64,000 nucleotides of DNA, taken from the NCBI GenBank assembly GCA_040389445.1, contig JAZJZX010000003.1:1-64000 (forward strand), read 5' to 3'. Position numbers and translations under genes: made by a program. Of this stretch, positions 17,114 to 24,989 are shown one piece after another. The stretch is from UBA5189 sp040389445. GTDB taxonomy: Bacteria > Chloroflexota > Limnocylindria > Limnocylindrales > CSP1-4. The notes beneath the pieces were generated by a model. That model was not told where the DNA came from and searched no databases. It was given only the letters and a program-made list of their open reading frames with translations. The first letter of the stretch is position 1, and each line of letters opens with the position of its first letter.

Positions 17114-18019
17114 TCAGCAGCACGCCCCGCTGCCGCAGCCGCAGGCATCGCTCTCGACGACGGCCAACGCCCGCGTGGTGGTCGCCGACGGCAGTACCTG
17201 GGCAAGGCGATCAAGGTCGATGCCCGTCCAGGCGGCGGGCTTCCGGGCCCGGATGATGGCCGAGTGGAGCCCGTCGGCAACGCTGTGCGTGGGCTGGATG
17301 TCGATGTCGGTCAGCCCCACCGCCTGCAGGCCGTCGCGGAACTCGGTCATCGAGAGGGCCCCGGCGATGCAACCGACGAAACTGCCGCGCTCGGCGCGGT
17401 CCGAGGGCGAGAGGGAGTCCTCGGCCACGACGTCGCTGACCCCCATGCGACCGCCCGGCCGCAGCACGCGCGCAATCTCGGCGAAGACGGCGCCCTTGTC
17501 GGCGGCCAGGTTGATGACGCAGTTGCTGATCACGACATCGACCGAGGCGTCGTCGAGCGGTAGGGTCTCGATGGTGCCCTTGCGGAATTCGACGTTCTCG
17601 ATCTTCGCCTCGACGGCATTGCGCCGTGCGAGGTCGAGCATCTCGTCGGTCATGTCCACGCCGATCGCGCGGCCGGTCGGGCCCACGCGCCGTGCGGAAA
17701 GCAGGACATCGATGCCGCCGCCCGACCCGAGGTCCAGGACGGTCTCCCCGGGCTGGAGTTCCGCCACCGCCGTGGGATTGCCGCACCCGAGCGAGGCGAG
17801 GACCGCTGCATCGGGCAGCTCGGCGCGGTCGTCCGGTGTGTAGAGGAGGGAGCCGAACACCACGCGGCCATCGTCCGTACAGCAGGAGTCAAGGGCTTCG
17901 GAGCGTTCGCCGTCGGGGCCGGAGCCGGCCACCCGGGCGGCCTCGGCATACCGTGCCTTGACCGCCCCATGGATGTCGTCAATCGGTGTGGACGCGGTCA
18001 ATTCGGTCACGGGGATCAT
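17114..18019 (-). CDS. arsM: Arsenite methyltransferase
   Basis: A 301-residue ArsM. Unlike the two paralogues upstream in the window it keeps the cysteine signature: LASLGCGNPTAVAEL before motif I (VLDLGSGGGIDVLLSARR), ISNCVINLAADKGAVF, and FVGCIAGALSMTEF. An extra CC pair lies near residue 45 (DSCCTDD), and the C-terminus is a Cys-rich tail (ACGCGSGACC) that could hold As(III). It should methylate arsenite with SAM to volatile or exportable methylarsenicals. The ATG at 18019 is chosen for its GAGGAGG ribosome site; an ATG at 18040 is also in frame. It diverges from arsR. Confidence 0.92.
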   Translation of the reverse strand: MIPVTELTASTPIDDIHGAVKARYAEAARVAGSGPDGERSEALDSCCTDDGRVVFGSLLYTPDDRAELPDAAVLASLGCGNPTAVAELQPGETVLDLGSGGGIDVLLSARRVGPTGRAIGVDMTDEMLDLARRNAVEAKIENVEFRKGTIETLPLDDASVDVVISNCVINLAADKGAVFAEIARVLRPGGRMGVSDVVAEDSLSPSDRAERGSFVGCIAGALSMTEFRDGLQAVGLTDIDIQPTHSVADGLHSAIIRARKPAAWTGIDLDRLAQVLPSATTTRALAVVESDACGCGSGACC

Positions 18020-18067
18020 CGGGCCTCCTCGGGTGTTCACACGGGCATCAACGCAATCGCGATCATC

Positions 18068-18126
18068 GTGCCCTGGTATCGATGGCTATCAATATGAGGG
18101 CACATATAGACCCTTGTCAATATCGA
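18068..18126. promoter_or_regulatory. arsM-arsR intergenic promoter/operator
   Basis: The 130-bp arsM/arsR gap is AT-rich. On the minus strand a perfect TTGACA (18120-18115) lies upstream of a CATATT-like -10 at an 18-bp spacing, suited to arsM. An inverted repeat GTGCCCT (18068-18074) / AGGGCAC (18097-18103) and direct copies of TCAATAT (about 18089 and 18117) overlap it. These are the candidate ArsR binding sites; which one is used cannot be told by eye. Confidence 0.5.
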
Positions 18127-18149
18127 AAGCTGTCGAATAGACTTCGGGC

Positions 18150-18515
18150 ATGAAGCGCTCCCTCGACCCCGACGTCCAGCTGCTCGCAGCGCTCGCGGAT
18201 CCGGTTCGGCTGACCATCGTCCGCCAGTTGGCCGACTGCGACGGGATCTGCGCCTGCGACTTCACCGACGCCTGCCGCGTCTCCCAGCCGACGGTGTCTC
18301 ATCACCTGCGGGTCCTGCGCGAAGCGGGCGTCGTGACCTCCGAACGGCGCGGTTCCCAGATCTACTACCGCCTGGCCGCGACGGCCATCGGGCGGCTCGG
18401 TGCCATGGCACGCGAACTGGTCCCCGGCGATTTCGTGCCGGCCGGTGATCTTGTTCGGCGCAGCCGCACCACGGTGCCCCTGCTCAGCCCCGAGGGCCGT
18501 CCAGCTCCGCAGTGA
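18150..18515 (+). CDS. arsR: ArsR-family metalloregulatory repressor
   Basis: A 121-residue winged-helix ArsR/SmtB protein. The DNA-recognition helix is VSQPTVSHHLRVLREAGVV, followed by the wing SERRGSQIYYRLA. Cysteines CDGICACDFTDAC, just before the recognition helix, match the alpha-3 As(III)-binding ELCVCDL position of classical ArsR proteins. It should repress arsM and itself until arsenite binds. Its 3' end overlaps the 3' end of the convergent arsC by 32 bp, so opposing transcription of the pst-phoU-arsC operon could interfere. Confidence 0.9.
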   Translation: MKRSLDPDVQLLAALADPVRLTIVRQLADCDGICACDFTDACRVSQPTVSHHLRVLREAGVVTSERRGSQIYYRLAATAIGRLGAMARELVPGDFVPAGDLVRRSRTTVPLLSPEGRPAPQ

Positions 18516-18933
18516 CGAACCCCTCGGCCCACGCCTCGATCTCGTCGCGGATGCGGCGGAACGCGAACAGCCGATCTGCCTCGGTTCCAACGGCGGCAGC
18601 GGGATCCTCGAAGCCGGCGTGGACCCGGCGTCCACCGCCGGGAAAGACCGGACACGCCTCCGCAGCGTCATCGCAGACCGTGATGACGACGTCGAAGGGC
18701 CGATCGAGGAACTCGGTCATGGACCGGGACTTCGCGGCCGACCAGTCGATTCCGCGCTCGGCGAGGACCTGGATCGTCATCGGATGGACCGTCGACGGGT
18801 GCGTGCCGGCCGAGGCCACCGCCACCCTCGGCCCGCCGGCCCGGGCGAGGAACGCCTCGGCCATCTGGCTCCGGCAGCTGTTGCCGGTGCACAGGACAAG
18901 CATGCGAACCGGGCCGCCTGTTTGACTGTTCAT
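18484..18933 (-). CDS. arsC: Arsenate reductase, thioredoxin/LMW-phosphatase type
   Basis: A 149-residue low-molecular-weight phosphatase-fold ArsC. The P-loop is LCTGNSCRSQMAEAFL (C-x5-R), with DVVITVCDDAAEACPVFPGG supplying the conserved Asp and the resolving cysteine pair region. It reduces arsenate to arsenite. It is 10 bp downstream of phoU in the same direction, making it the last gene of pstSCAB-phoU, a direct link between phosphate uptake and arsenate detoxification. Start choice: ATG 18933 here; ATGs at 18942 (overlapping the phoU stop) and 18903 (MLVLCTGN) are alternatives. Confidence 0.9.
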   Translation of the reverse strand: MNSQTGGPVRMLVLCTGNSCRSQMAEAFLARAGGPRVAVASAGTHPSTVHPMTIQVLAERGIDWSAAKSRSMTEFLDRPFDVVITVCDDAAEACPVFPGGGRRVHAGFEDPAAAVGTEADRLFAFRRIRDEIEAWAEGFVTAELDGPRG

Positions 18934-18943
18934 GACCCACATC

Positions 18944-19663
18944 CTACGGGTTGAGGTCCTCGACGCGCCCGGTCGCCAGATGAACGACATCCTCGGCGAT
19001 GTTCGTGACCCGATCGCCGATCCGCTCGAGCCAGTGGGCCACGAGAATCGTTCGCGTGCCGCGCTCGACGGCGTCGGGGTCCGCCTGCATCTCCGCAACC
19101 GCGGTCGTGAACACGCGGCTGTACCCATGATCGATCTCGTCATCCCCGGCGGCCACGGTACGGGCCGCCTCGCTGTCCGCGTCCACCAGCGCGCGCAGGA
19201 TCCCGCCGACGAGCGAAGCCGCCAGGTCACCCATTCTGGCGAGCTCGGTTGCCGCCGGGACCGGCGCCCCGTCGGGCATCCGCCGGACCTGCTTCGCCAC
19301 TCCGACCGCGTGGTCACCGATCCGCTCCAGTTCGGAGGCCACGTGGTTCAGGGCCAGGAGGAACCGCAGGTCCCGGGCCACCGGCGACTGCGTCGCGATC
19401 GTGATGGCGATGAGGTCCGTGACCTGGCGCTGCATCCCGTTGATCTCGGCGTCGCCGGCGATGACGGACTCCGCCAGCACGCCGTCCCGCGCGACAAATG
19501 CGCGGATCGCGCTGGCGATCTGGCGCTCGACCCTCGACCCCATGCGCAGCACCGCATCCTTGATCTGGCGCTCCTCGCGGTCGAGGGTGCCGCGGGACGG
19601 GAGGCCCGGCACGCCACCGACCGCGCCCTCGCGCACGGGATCGCTCGTCGGTCGATCCATCAC
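18944..19663 (-). CDS. phoU: Phosphate signalling protein PhoU
   Basis: A 239-residue protein with two PhoU three-helix repeats. The metal-binding patterns are LALNHVASELERIGDHAVGVAKQ (first repeat) and LVAHWLERIGDRVTNIAEDVVHL (second repeat), with an extra N-terminal 30 residues that look disordered. It couples Pst activity to the PhoR kinase. Its start overlaps the pstB stop by 4 bp, so translation is coupled, and arsC follows after 10 bp. Confidence 0.93.
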   Translation of the reverse strand: MMDRPTSDPVREGAVGGVPGLPSRGTLDREERQIKDAVLRMGSRVERQIASAIRAFVARDGVLAESVIAGDAEINGMQRQVTDLIAITIATQSPVARDLRFLLALNHVASELERIGDHAVGVAKQVRRMPDGAPVPAATELARMGDLAASLVGGILRALVDADSEAARTVAAGDDEIDHGYSRVFTTAVAEMQADPDAVERGTRTILVAHWLERIGDRVTNIAEDVVHLATGRVEDLNP

Positions 19664-20619
19664 CCGAACCGCCCGGATACGTAGTCCTCAGTCAAACGCT
19701 GCTCGGGGTTGGTGAACATCTGGAGCGTGGGGCCGCGCTCCACGACATACCCGGAACGATCGTCGGCCATCGTCATGAAGATGGTCGTGCTCGAGGCGCG
19801 CGCCGCCTGCTGCATGTTGTGGGTCACGATGACGATCGTGAACTCCCGCGACAGCTCGGCCATCAGCTCCTCGATCTGGAGCGTCGCCCGAGGGTCGAGC
19901 GCGGAGCACGGCTCGTCCATGAGGATGACCTCCGGATCCGTCGCGATCGTCCGGGCGATGCACAGGCGCTGCTGCTGCCCGCCCGATAGCGACAGCCCGG
20001 ACTGGCGGAGCTTGTCCTTGACCTCGTCCCACAGGGCCGCCCTCCGGAGGCTCCGTTCGACGAGCTCGTCGAGGTTGCCCTTGAAGCCGTTGACCCGCGG
20101 CCCGAAGGCGACGTTGTCGTAGATGGACTTCGGGAACGGATTCGGCTTCTGGAAGACCATCCCCACCCGGCGGCGCACGACCACCGGGTCCACGCCGCGT
20201 CCATAGACGTCCGTGCCGTCGAGCGCCACACGACCCTCGAGGCGGAAGGTCGGCACGAGGTCGTTCATCCGGTTCATCGTCCGGAGGAGGGTGGACTTTC
20301 CGCAGCCCGACGGGCCGATGAGCGCGGTGACCTGGCGCCGCTCGATCTCCAGCGATACGTCCCGGATGGCGCGGAAGTCGCCATACCAGCACGAGACGCC
20401 GTCCAGTCGAAGCGCGGGTGCGGGCGCCAGCCCGGGCGCCGGCCCGGACGCCGGTCCGGTCGGCCCGGATCCGGTCGCCGGTCCGGTCGGCCCGGACGCA
20501 CCTGGATCCGTGGCACGCTGCGTCGGGAGCGCGGCGATTCGGATGGGCACGCCCGGTCGGGGCACGCCGGTCGGGGCAGGAGGTGGGGCGGCGACCGTCA
20601 CGGGGATCTCCTTCTCCAT
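19660..20619 (-). CDS. pstB: Phosphate ABC transporter ATP-binding protein
   Basis: A 319-residue ABC ATPase. Walker A is GPSGCGKST, Q-loop VFQKPNPFP (diagnostic of PstB), signature LSGGQQQR, Walker B VILMDEPCSALD and H-loop VTHNM. The first 70 residues are an unusual Pro/Gly/Ser/Thr linker built from GPTGPASGPA-like repeats; PstB normally starts close to the ABC domain. The ATG at 20619 lies 5 bp after pstA. An internal start beyond the linker is not obvious because no ATG or strong ribosome site is seen before the ALRLDGVSCWYGDF segment. Confidence 0.93.
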   Translation of the reverse strand: MEKEIPVTVAAPPPAPTGVPRPGVPIRIAALPTQRATDPGASGPTGPATGSGPTGPASGPAPGLAPAPALRLDGVSCWYGDFRAIRDVSLEIERRQVTALIGPSGCGKSTLLRTMNRMNDLVPTFRLEGRVALDGTDVYGRGVDPVVVRRRVGMVFQKPNPFPKSIYDNVAFGPRVNGFKGNLDELVERSLRRAALWDEVKDKLRQSGLSLSGGQQQRLCIARTIATDPEVILMDEPCSALDPRATLQIEELMAELSREFTIVIVTHNMQQAARASSTTIFMTMADDRSGYVVERGPTLQMFTNPEQRLTEDYVSGRFG

Positions 20620-20624
20620 CACGA

Positions 20625-21587
20625 CTACCAGGTGAGGTGCCGCGACAGGCGGGCACGGATGACGATGGCGGCGGCATTGAGGACCAGCATCAGGGTCATC
20701 AGAACGGTGATCGCCGCCGCCGCGAGGGACTGGAAGTCCTCGCGCGGGTCGCCGGCCCACTGGAAGATCTGGATCGGGAGCACGGTGTAGCCGGATGCGA
20801 TCGGGTTGGGCAGGAACGTCACGAAGGTCACAGCGCCGACGAGGATGAGCGGCGCGGTCTCGCCGATGGCGCGGGCCATCGCGAGGATGATCCCGGTGAG
20901 GATTCCCGGACCGGCGGCCGGCAGCACGGACCCGCGGACCACCTGCCAGCGGCTGCCGCCGAGCGCAAAGGCCGCCTCCCGCTGGGCCCGGGGCACGGCC
21001 CGCAGCGCCTCCATCGAGGCAATGATCACGACCGGCAGGATCAGCAGCGACAGGGTCAGCGCCCCGGCGAGGAGCGTGAACCCGAGCCCGAGCCCGCGCA
21101 CGAACAGGGCCAGGCCGAAGATCCCGTACACGATCGAGGGCACCCCGGCGAGGTTGGCGATGTTCGTCCGGAGCAGCCGGTTGAACCGACTGTCCGTTGC
21201 GTACTCCTCCAGGTGGATGGCCGCGGCCACGCCGACCGGGAAGGTGATGAGTCCCACGAGCAGGGCGATCTCGATGGAGCCGACGAGGGCCGGGAGGACG
21301 CCGGCGCGTTCCGCCCGGCGCGACGGCGTGCCGGTCAGGAACTGCGTGTCCAGCCAAGGCAGCCCGCGCGACAGGATGTCCCACAGGAGGACGACCAGGG
21401 TCAGGAGCAGCACGCCCACCGCGAGCAGGGACAGGCCCAGGAAGACGGTGCCCTTGAGCTTGCGGCGCATGAGGTTGGGTTCGAACCGGGCGGGCGCGGA
21501 GCCGGACGCGGCGGCCCGCGCGGATCCCGACGCAGATCCCGACGCGGACCCCGACGCAAAGCCGGGCGCGGAGCCGGGCGCGGCCAT
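20625..21587 (-). CDS. pstA: Phosphate ABC transporter permease PstA
   Basis: A 320-residue permease with six predicted membrane segments and the binding-protein-dependent EAA loop (REAAFALGGSRWQVVRGSVLPAAGPGI). The first 35 residues are a low-complexity GSASGSASGSA repeat tract encoded by a gacgcsgaycc-type DNA repeat, absent from standard PstA. It overlaps the pstC stop by 1 bp (TGATG), so the two channel subunits are translationally coupled. Confidence 0.93.
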   Translation of the reverse strand: MAAPGSAPGFASGSASGSASGSARAAASGSAPARFEPNLMRRKLKGTVFLGLSLLAVGVLLLTLVVLLWDILSRGLPWLDTQFLTGTPSRRAERAGVLPALVGSIEIALLVGLITFPVGVAAAIHLEEYATDSRFNRLLRTNIANLAGVPSIVYGIFGLALFVRGLGLGFTLLAGALTLSLLILPVVIIASMEALRAVPRAQREAAFALGGSRWQVVRGSVLPAAGPGILTGIILAMARAIGETAPLILVGAVTFVTFLPNPIASGYTVLPIQIFQWAGDPREDFQSLAAAAITVLMTLMLVLNAAAIVIRARLSRHLTW

Positions 21588-22498
21588 CAGTAGTGGTTCC
21601 GGAAGCGGGCGACCACGCGGTCGCTCAGGAGGTTGAGCGCGAGCGTGATCAGGAACAGCGTCGCCCCGACAGCGAAGAGTGCCTTGAACTGGAGCGATCC
21701 GGCAGGCGTGTCCCCGAGGCTGATCTGGACGATGAAGGCGGTCATCGTCTGGACGCTCTCGCGGACGTCGAAGGTGAGCTGCGGGTTCGCGCCGACGGCG
21801 AGGACCACGGCCATCGTCTCGCCGACCGCCCGGCTCATCGCCAGGATGATCGAGGCCATGATGCCGGACAGCGCAGCCGGGACCACCACGCGCCGGACGG
21901 TTTCGAACCGGGTCGCGCCCATGGCGACGGCTCCCTCGCGCAGGGCGCCCGGGACCGCCCGCATGGCGTCCTCGGAGAGCGTGGCGATCAACGGCGTCAC
22001 CAGGATCCCCACCACGATCCCGCCCGCGAGCACGGAGAAGCCCCCGATCCCCGGAACGAGCGCCTTCAGGAGGACCGGGGAGATGAAGTTGATCGCGAAG
22101 TAGCCGAGCACGACGGTGGGAATTCCCGCGATCAGCTCGAGGATGGGCTTGAGGGTCGTCCGGACCCGCGGGGAGGCGTACTCGGCCAGGTAGACGCCCG
22201 ACAGCAGCCCGAGCGGGATTGCGATGACAAGGGCGAGCCCGGCAACGAGCAGCGTCCCGGTGACGAGGGGCAGGACGCCGAAGCGGAAGGGCTTGATGGA
22301 TGCCGACCAGACGGTACCGGTGAGGTAGTCGAGCGCCGGGATCGCACGGAAGAACTCGACGGCCTCGAAGGCGAGAACCGCGACGATCCCGACGGTCGTC
22401 AGGATGCCCACCGCCGCAGACAGGAACAGGAACGCCTCGACGAGGCGCTCGTGGATCGGCGTCTGACGAACGAAGGATGCTGGAGCGGCGGCGGTCAT
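21587..22498 (-). CDS. pstC: Phosphate ABC transporter permease PstC
   Basis: A 303-residue permease with six hydrophobic segments. The EAA loop reads REGAVAMGATRFETVRRVVVPAALSGI, and the large periplasmic loop (LDYLTGTVWSASIKPFRFGVLPLVTGTL) is the PstC-type WxP region. It forms the channel with PstA. The gap to pstS is 106 bp, which could hold a hairpin that sets the higher PstS level, but none stands out. Confidence 0.93.
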   Translation of the reverse strand: MTAAAPASFVRQTPIHERLVEAFLFLSAAVGILTTVGIVAVLAFEAVEFFRAIPALDYLTGTVWSASIKPFRFGVLPLVTGTLLVAGLALVIAIPLGLLSGVYLAEYASPRVRTTLKPILELIAGIPTVVLGYFAINFISPVLLKALVPGIGGFSVLAGGIVVGILVTPLIATLSEDAMRAVPGALREGAVAMGATRFETVRRVVVPAALSGIMASIILAMSRAVGETMAVVLAVGANPQLTFDVRESVQTMTAFIVQISLGDTPAGSLQFKALFAVGATLFLITLALNLLSDRVVARFRNHY

Positions 22499-22604
22499 GG
22501 GCTCCTCACGTTCACGGGCGGTGCCGGGATGGCCGCCCTCGGAAGGGAGTGACGCCCCGCCCGACTCCGCGTTCGGGTCGGGGCGCCGGAGGAGAAGGGA
22601 TGGG

Positions 22605-23666
22605 CTACTTCAGGGCGGCCGCCAGGGCGGCCTTCGCGGCGGTCAGCTCATCGGCCGGGAGCGGCACGTAGCCGACCTCGACGACGAACGCGTTCACGTT
22701 GGCGAGGTAATAGGTGAAGTAGGCGGCGACCTCGGGTCGGGCGAGGGCCTGCGCGGACGGGTAGACGAAGAGCGGTCGCGAGAGCGGCGCGTAGGTGCCG
22801 TCCTTGATCGTCTCGATGGACGGGCTGACGCAGCCGCCGCCGCTGTCGATCGGGACGAGCTTGAGCTTGTCCGCGTTCTCCTCGAAGTAGGCGAACCCGA
22901 AGTAGCCCAGTCCGTTGTCATCGTTGGCGACGCCCTGGACGAGGGCGTTGTCGTCCTCGCTGGGCGTGTAGTCGGAGCGGCTCCGCTTGGCTTCGCCGTT
23001 GACGACCTCGGTGAAGTAGTCGAACGTGCCCGAGTCGGCACCCGGGCCGAAGAGTTCGATCTTCCTGGCCGGCCAGCCCGCGCGAACGTCCGCCCAGGTG
23101 TTCACCGTGCTGCCCTGGTCCCAGATCGCCTTGAGCTCAGCCGTGGTCAGGCAGTCGACGAAGTCGTTGGCGGGATTGACGACGACGGACAAGCCGTCGT
23201 AGGCGACCTTCAGTTCCACCGGCTCGATGCCGGCGTTCGCGCACAGCGTCGCCTCGGACAGCTCGTCGTCGGCGGTGCCGAGCTGGCCGTCCGCGCCCGG
23301 CTTGTCCGTGGCCTTGATCGGGCGGGAGGCGTCGTTGGCGTCGGTGGCGTCGGCCCCTTTCGAGCAGAACTTCTTGAATCCCCCTCCGGTCCCGGAAAAC
23401 GCCACGGTGACCTTGACATCCGGGTTCTCGATCTGGAACTCCTCGGCGACGGCCGCCGTGATCGGGTAGACGGTCGAGGAACCGTCGATGGCGATCTCGC
23501 CGCTGAGCGGCTCGGGCTGGGAGCCGGTGGAGCCGGGAGCGGTGCTGGCTCCGGGGCTGTCGCCGGTGCCGCTGCTGCTGGCGCCGGTGCCGCCGCCACA
23601 GGCGGCGAGCGCGACGACGGCTCCGAGCAGGATGGCGATTCGACGTCCGGTCTGACGGTGGGTCAC
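22605..23666 (-). CDS. pstS: Phosphate-binding lipoprotein PstS
   Basis: A 353-residue extracellular phosphate receptor. The signal peptide ends with lipobox LAAC and is followed by a Gly/Ser/Thr-rich tether. The phosphate-contact motifs are GSSTVYP, AFSGTGGGFKKFC, ADATDANDASRPI and PGADSGTFDYF. The start is the GTG at 23666, supported by an AGGAGG site 9 bp upstream and by the signal peptide; no ATG is placed correctly. It is the first gene of pstSCAB-phoU-arsC. Confidence 0.93.
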   Translation of the reverse strand: MTHRQTGRRIAILLGAVVALAACGGGTGASSSGTGDSPGASTAPGSTGSQPEPLSGEIAIDGSSTVYPITAAVAEEFQIENPDVKVTVAFSGTGGGFKKFCSKGADATDANDASRPIKATDKPGADGQLGTADDELSEATLCANAGIEPVELKVAYDGLSVVVNPANDFVDCLTTAELKAIWDQGSTVNTWADVRAGWPARKIELFGPGADSGTFDYFTEVVNGEAKRSRSDYTPSEDDNALVQGVANDDNGLGYFGFAYFEENADKLKLVPIDSGGGCVSPSIETIKDGTYAPLSRPLFVYPSAQALARPEVAAYFTYYLANVNAFVVEVGYVPLPADELTAAKAALAAALK

Positions 23667-23782
23667 GCGGTGGATCCTCCTGATGGCCCGGGACCTGCCC
23701 GGCGGCCGCGCGGCGCGGCGCGACACGATCTGCTGATCTCGACACCAGGAGACTCGACCCGTGGGATCAACCCGCCATCGGC

Positions 23783-23804
23783 GGTGCGTTAACGCTCCGT
23801 GAAC
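23783..23804 (-). promoter_or_regulatory. Candidate PHO box upstream of pstS
   Basis: On the minus strand two 11-bp direct repeats, GTTCACGGAGC and GTTAACGCACC, stand in tandem about 117-138 bp before the pstS start, overlapping the end of the CYTH gene. This is the spacing and core (GTTCAC/GTTAAC) of actinobacterial PhoP boxes. The PhoB-like regulator at 5697 would be the candidate binder. Two copies by eye are weak evidence. Confidence 0.4.
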
Positions 23805-24511
23805 GAGGCCGAAGCCACGATGAGCGCACGCTCGAGTTTGGAGCTCGTGGCCGGCGCCAGATCCGGCCGGCGGGAGAGCAGGACCCCGAGCGCGGCGAGA
23901 TCCGCCTCGGTACCGGATCGAAGCTCGCACTCGAGCTCCACCCAGCGCTCCGGTCTGCCGCCCGGCCGCGCGACCTCGACCTCGTCCAGGCTCAGCTCGA
24001 CCACGCTCGCCCCGACGGCGACGTCTCGTTGCAGGCGTCGTTGCCGCAGCGTCGCGAGGGTCACGAGCGGGTCCGTGCCGATGGCGTCGAGGAGTCGATC
24101 GCGCGCCGGGCTGGGAGGCCACCCGCGCGGGTCGCCGACCTCACCCGTATCAACGTGACCGGTCCCATCCTCCGGCTCCTCGGCGTCCTCCGCGCGCGCG
24201 GCATCGCCCTCGAGCTCGAGGCGACGGTGGACGGCGCCCACACCGCGGCGCGCAAGCGACTTGATCGTGAGACGGTGCCCACCGTCCCCGGTCCGAATCC
24301 GGGCCACGAGGCCGGCAGTGCCGAGCGCCCGCCCGGCCGTGTCGAGGTACTGATCCCGAGCGTCCACGCTCCGGGCCGGACCGAGGGGCACGACGCCGGG
24401 CAAGACGGCCGCAGGATCCATGATCAGCGTCCGGATCGCCGCTGCGTCGAGGACGACCAGCTTGAGCTCGATCTCCTCGGGGGATGACCGGCCCGGATCA
24501 GCGCTCGGCAA
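23789..24511 (-). CDS. CYTH-domain (triphosphate tunnel) protein
   Basis: Near its N-terminus stands the CYTH signature ExExK (EEIELKLVV), and the barrel strands carry basic and acidic residues expected of triphosphate tunnel enzymes (RYLDT-like DQYLDTAGRALG, ARIRTGDGGHRLTIKS, VELSLDEVEVA, WVELECELRSG, SSKLERAL). Family members hydrolyse tripolyphosphate or thiamine triphosphate or make cAMP. No CHAD domain is attached. The start is uncertain: a TTG at 24511 overlaps the DUF971 stop by 14 bp; the frame also stays open to an ATG at 24574. Its neighbour pstS suggests phosphate or polyphosphate metabolism. Confidence 0.75.
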   Translation of the reverse strand: MPSADPGRSSPEEIELKLVVLDAAAIRTLIMDPAAVLPGVVPLGPARSVDARDQYLDTAGRALGTAGLVARIRTGDGGHRLTIKSLARRGVGAVHRRLELEGDAARAEDAEEPEDGTGHVDTGEVGDPRGWPPSPARDRLLDAIGTDPLVTLATLRQRRLQRDVAVGASVVELSLDEVEVARPGGRPERWVELECELRSGTEADLAALGVLLSRRPDLAPATSSKLERALIVASASFTER

Positions 24512-24881
24512 CGCCCGGCCGCCCCTCCACGCCCGGCCGCTCCGCGACACAGACCGAACAGGGGCAGCGATCACGCAGGAGCACGAACGGGTAGTAGCCC
24601 GTGTGATGTCCGTCGGCCCAACCGGGCGCGATGGCGTACGAGCCGATCAGGTGGACATCCGTGAGCCGGGTCTGCTCCGCGGTGAGCGTGGGCGCCGTGT
24701 CCAGCCAGCCGGGCATGCCGGCTTCGCCGCGGCAGTACGCGCAGGGGCACAGCCATCGGAGTCCGACGGCCTCGAAGACCGAGTGGTGCTCATCGGCCCA
24801 ATCGATCTCGAGGGTGCCGGCTGAACGATCCGCGTGGATTCGGACGGGCAGCGCCTGGTCGCCGGAGGGGAGGGTCTTCAC
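24498..24881 (-). CDS. DUF971-domain protein
   Basis: A 127-residue protein matching DUF971 (the N-terminal zinc-ribbon-like domain of gamma-butyrobetaine hydroxylase). It shows LEIDWADEHHSVFEAVGLRWLCPCAYCRGEAG in the usual order, then VHLIGSYAIAPGWADGHHTGYYPFVLLR and a second Cys cluster (DRCPCSVC). The cysteines probably bind Zn or an Fe-S cluster; stand-alone members are often linked to Fe-S biogenesis genes. The start is a GTG at 24881, chosen because it precedes the conserved domain closely. It shares an overlap with the CYTH gene downstream. Confidence 0.8.
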   Translation of the reverse strand: MKTLPSGDQALPVRIHADRSAGTLEIDWADEHHSVFEAVGLRWLCPCAYCRGEAGMPGWLDTAPTLTAEQTRLTDVHLIGSYAIAPGWADGHHTGYYPFVLLRDRCPCSVCVAERPGVEGRPGVAER

Positions 24882-24989
24882 CCTCGGATTGTGCCTCGGC
24901 CGAGGCGAGCGCGCTGATGGGCCCATCGGCCCGCCCGTTCCCACCGAACGCCCCGTCCACGGAACGCGCCGTTGGGCGATCATCCACAG

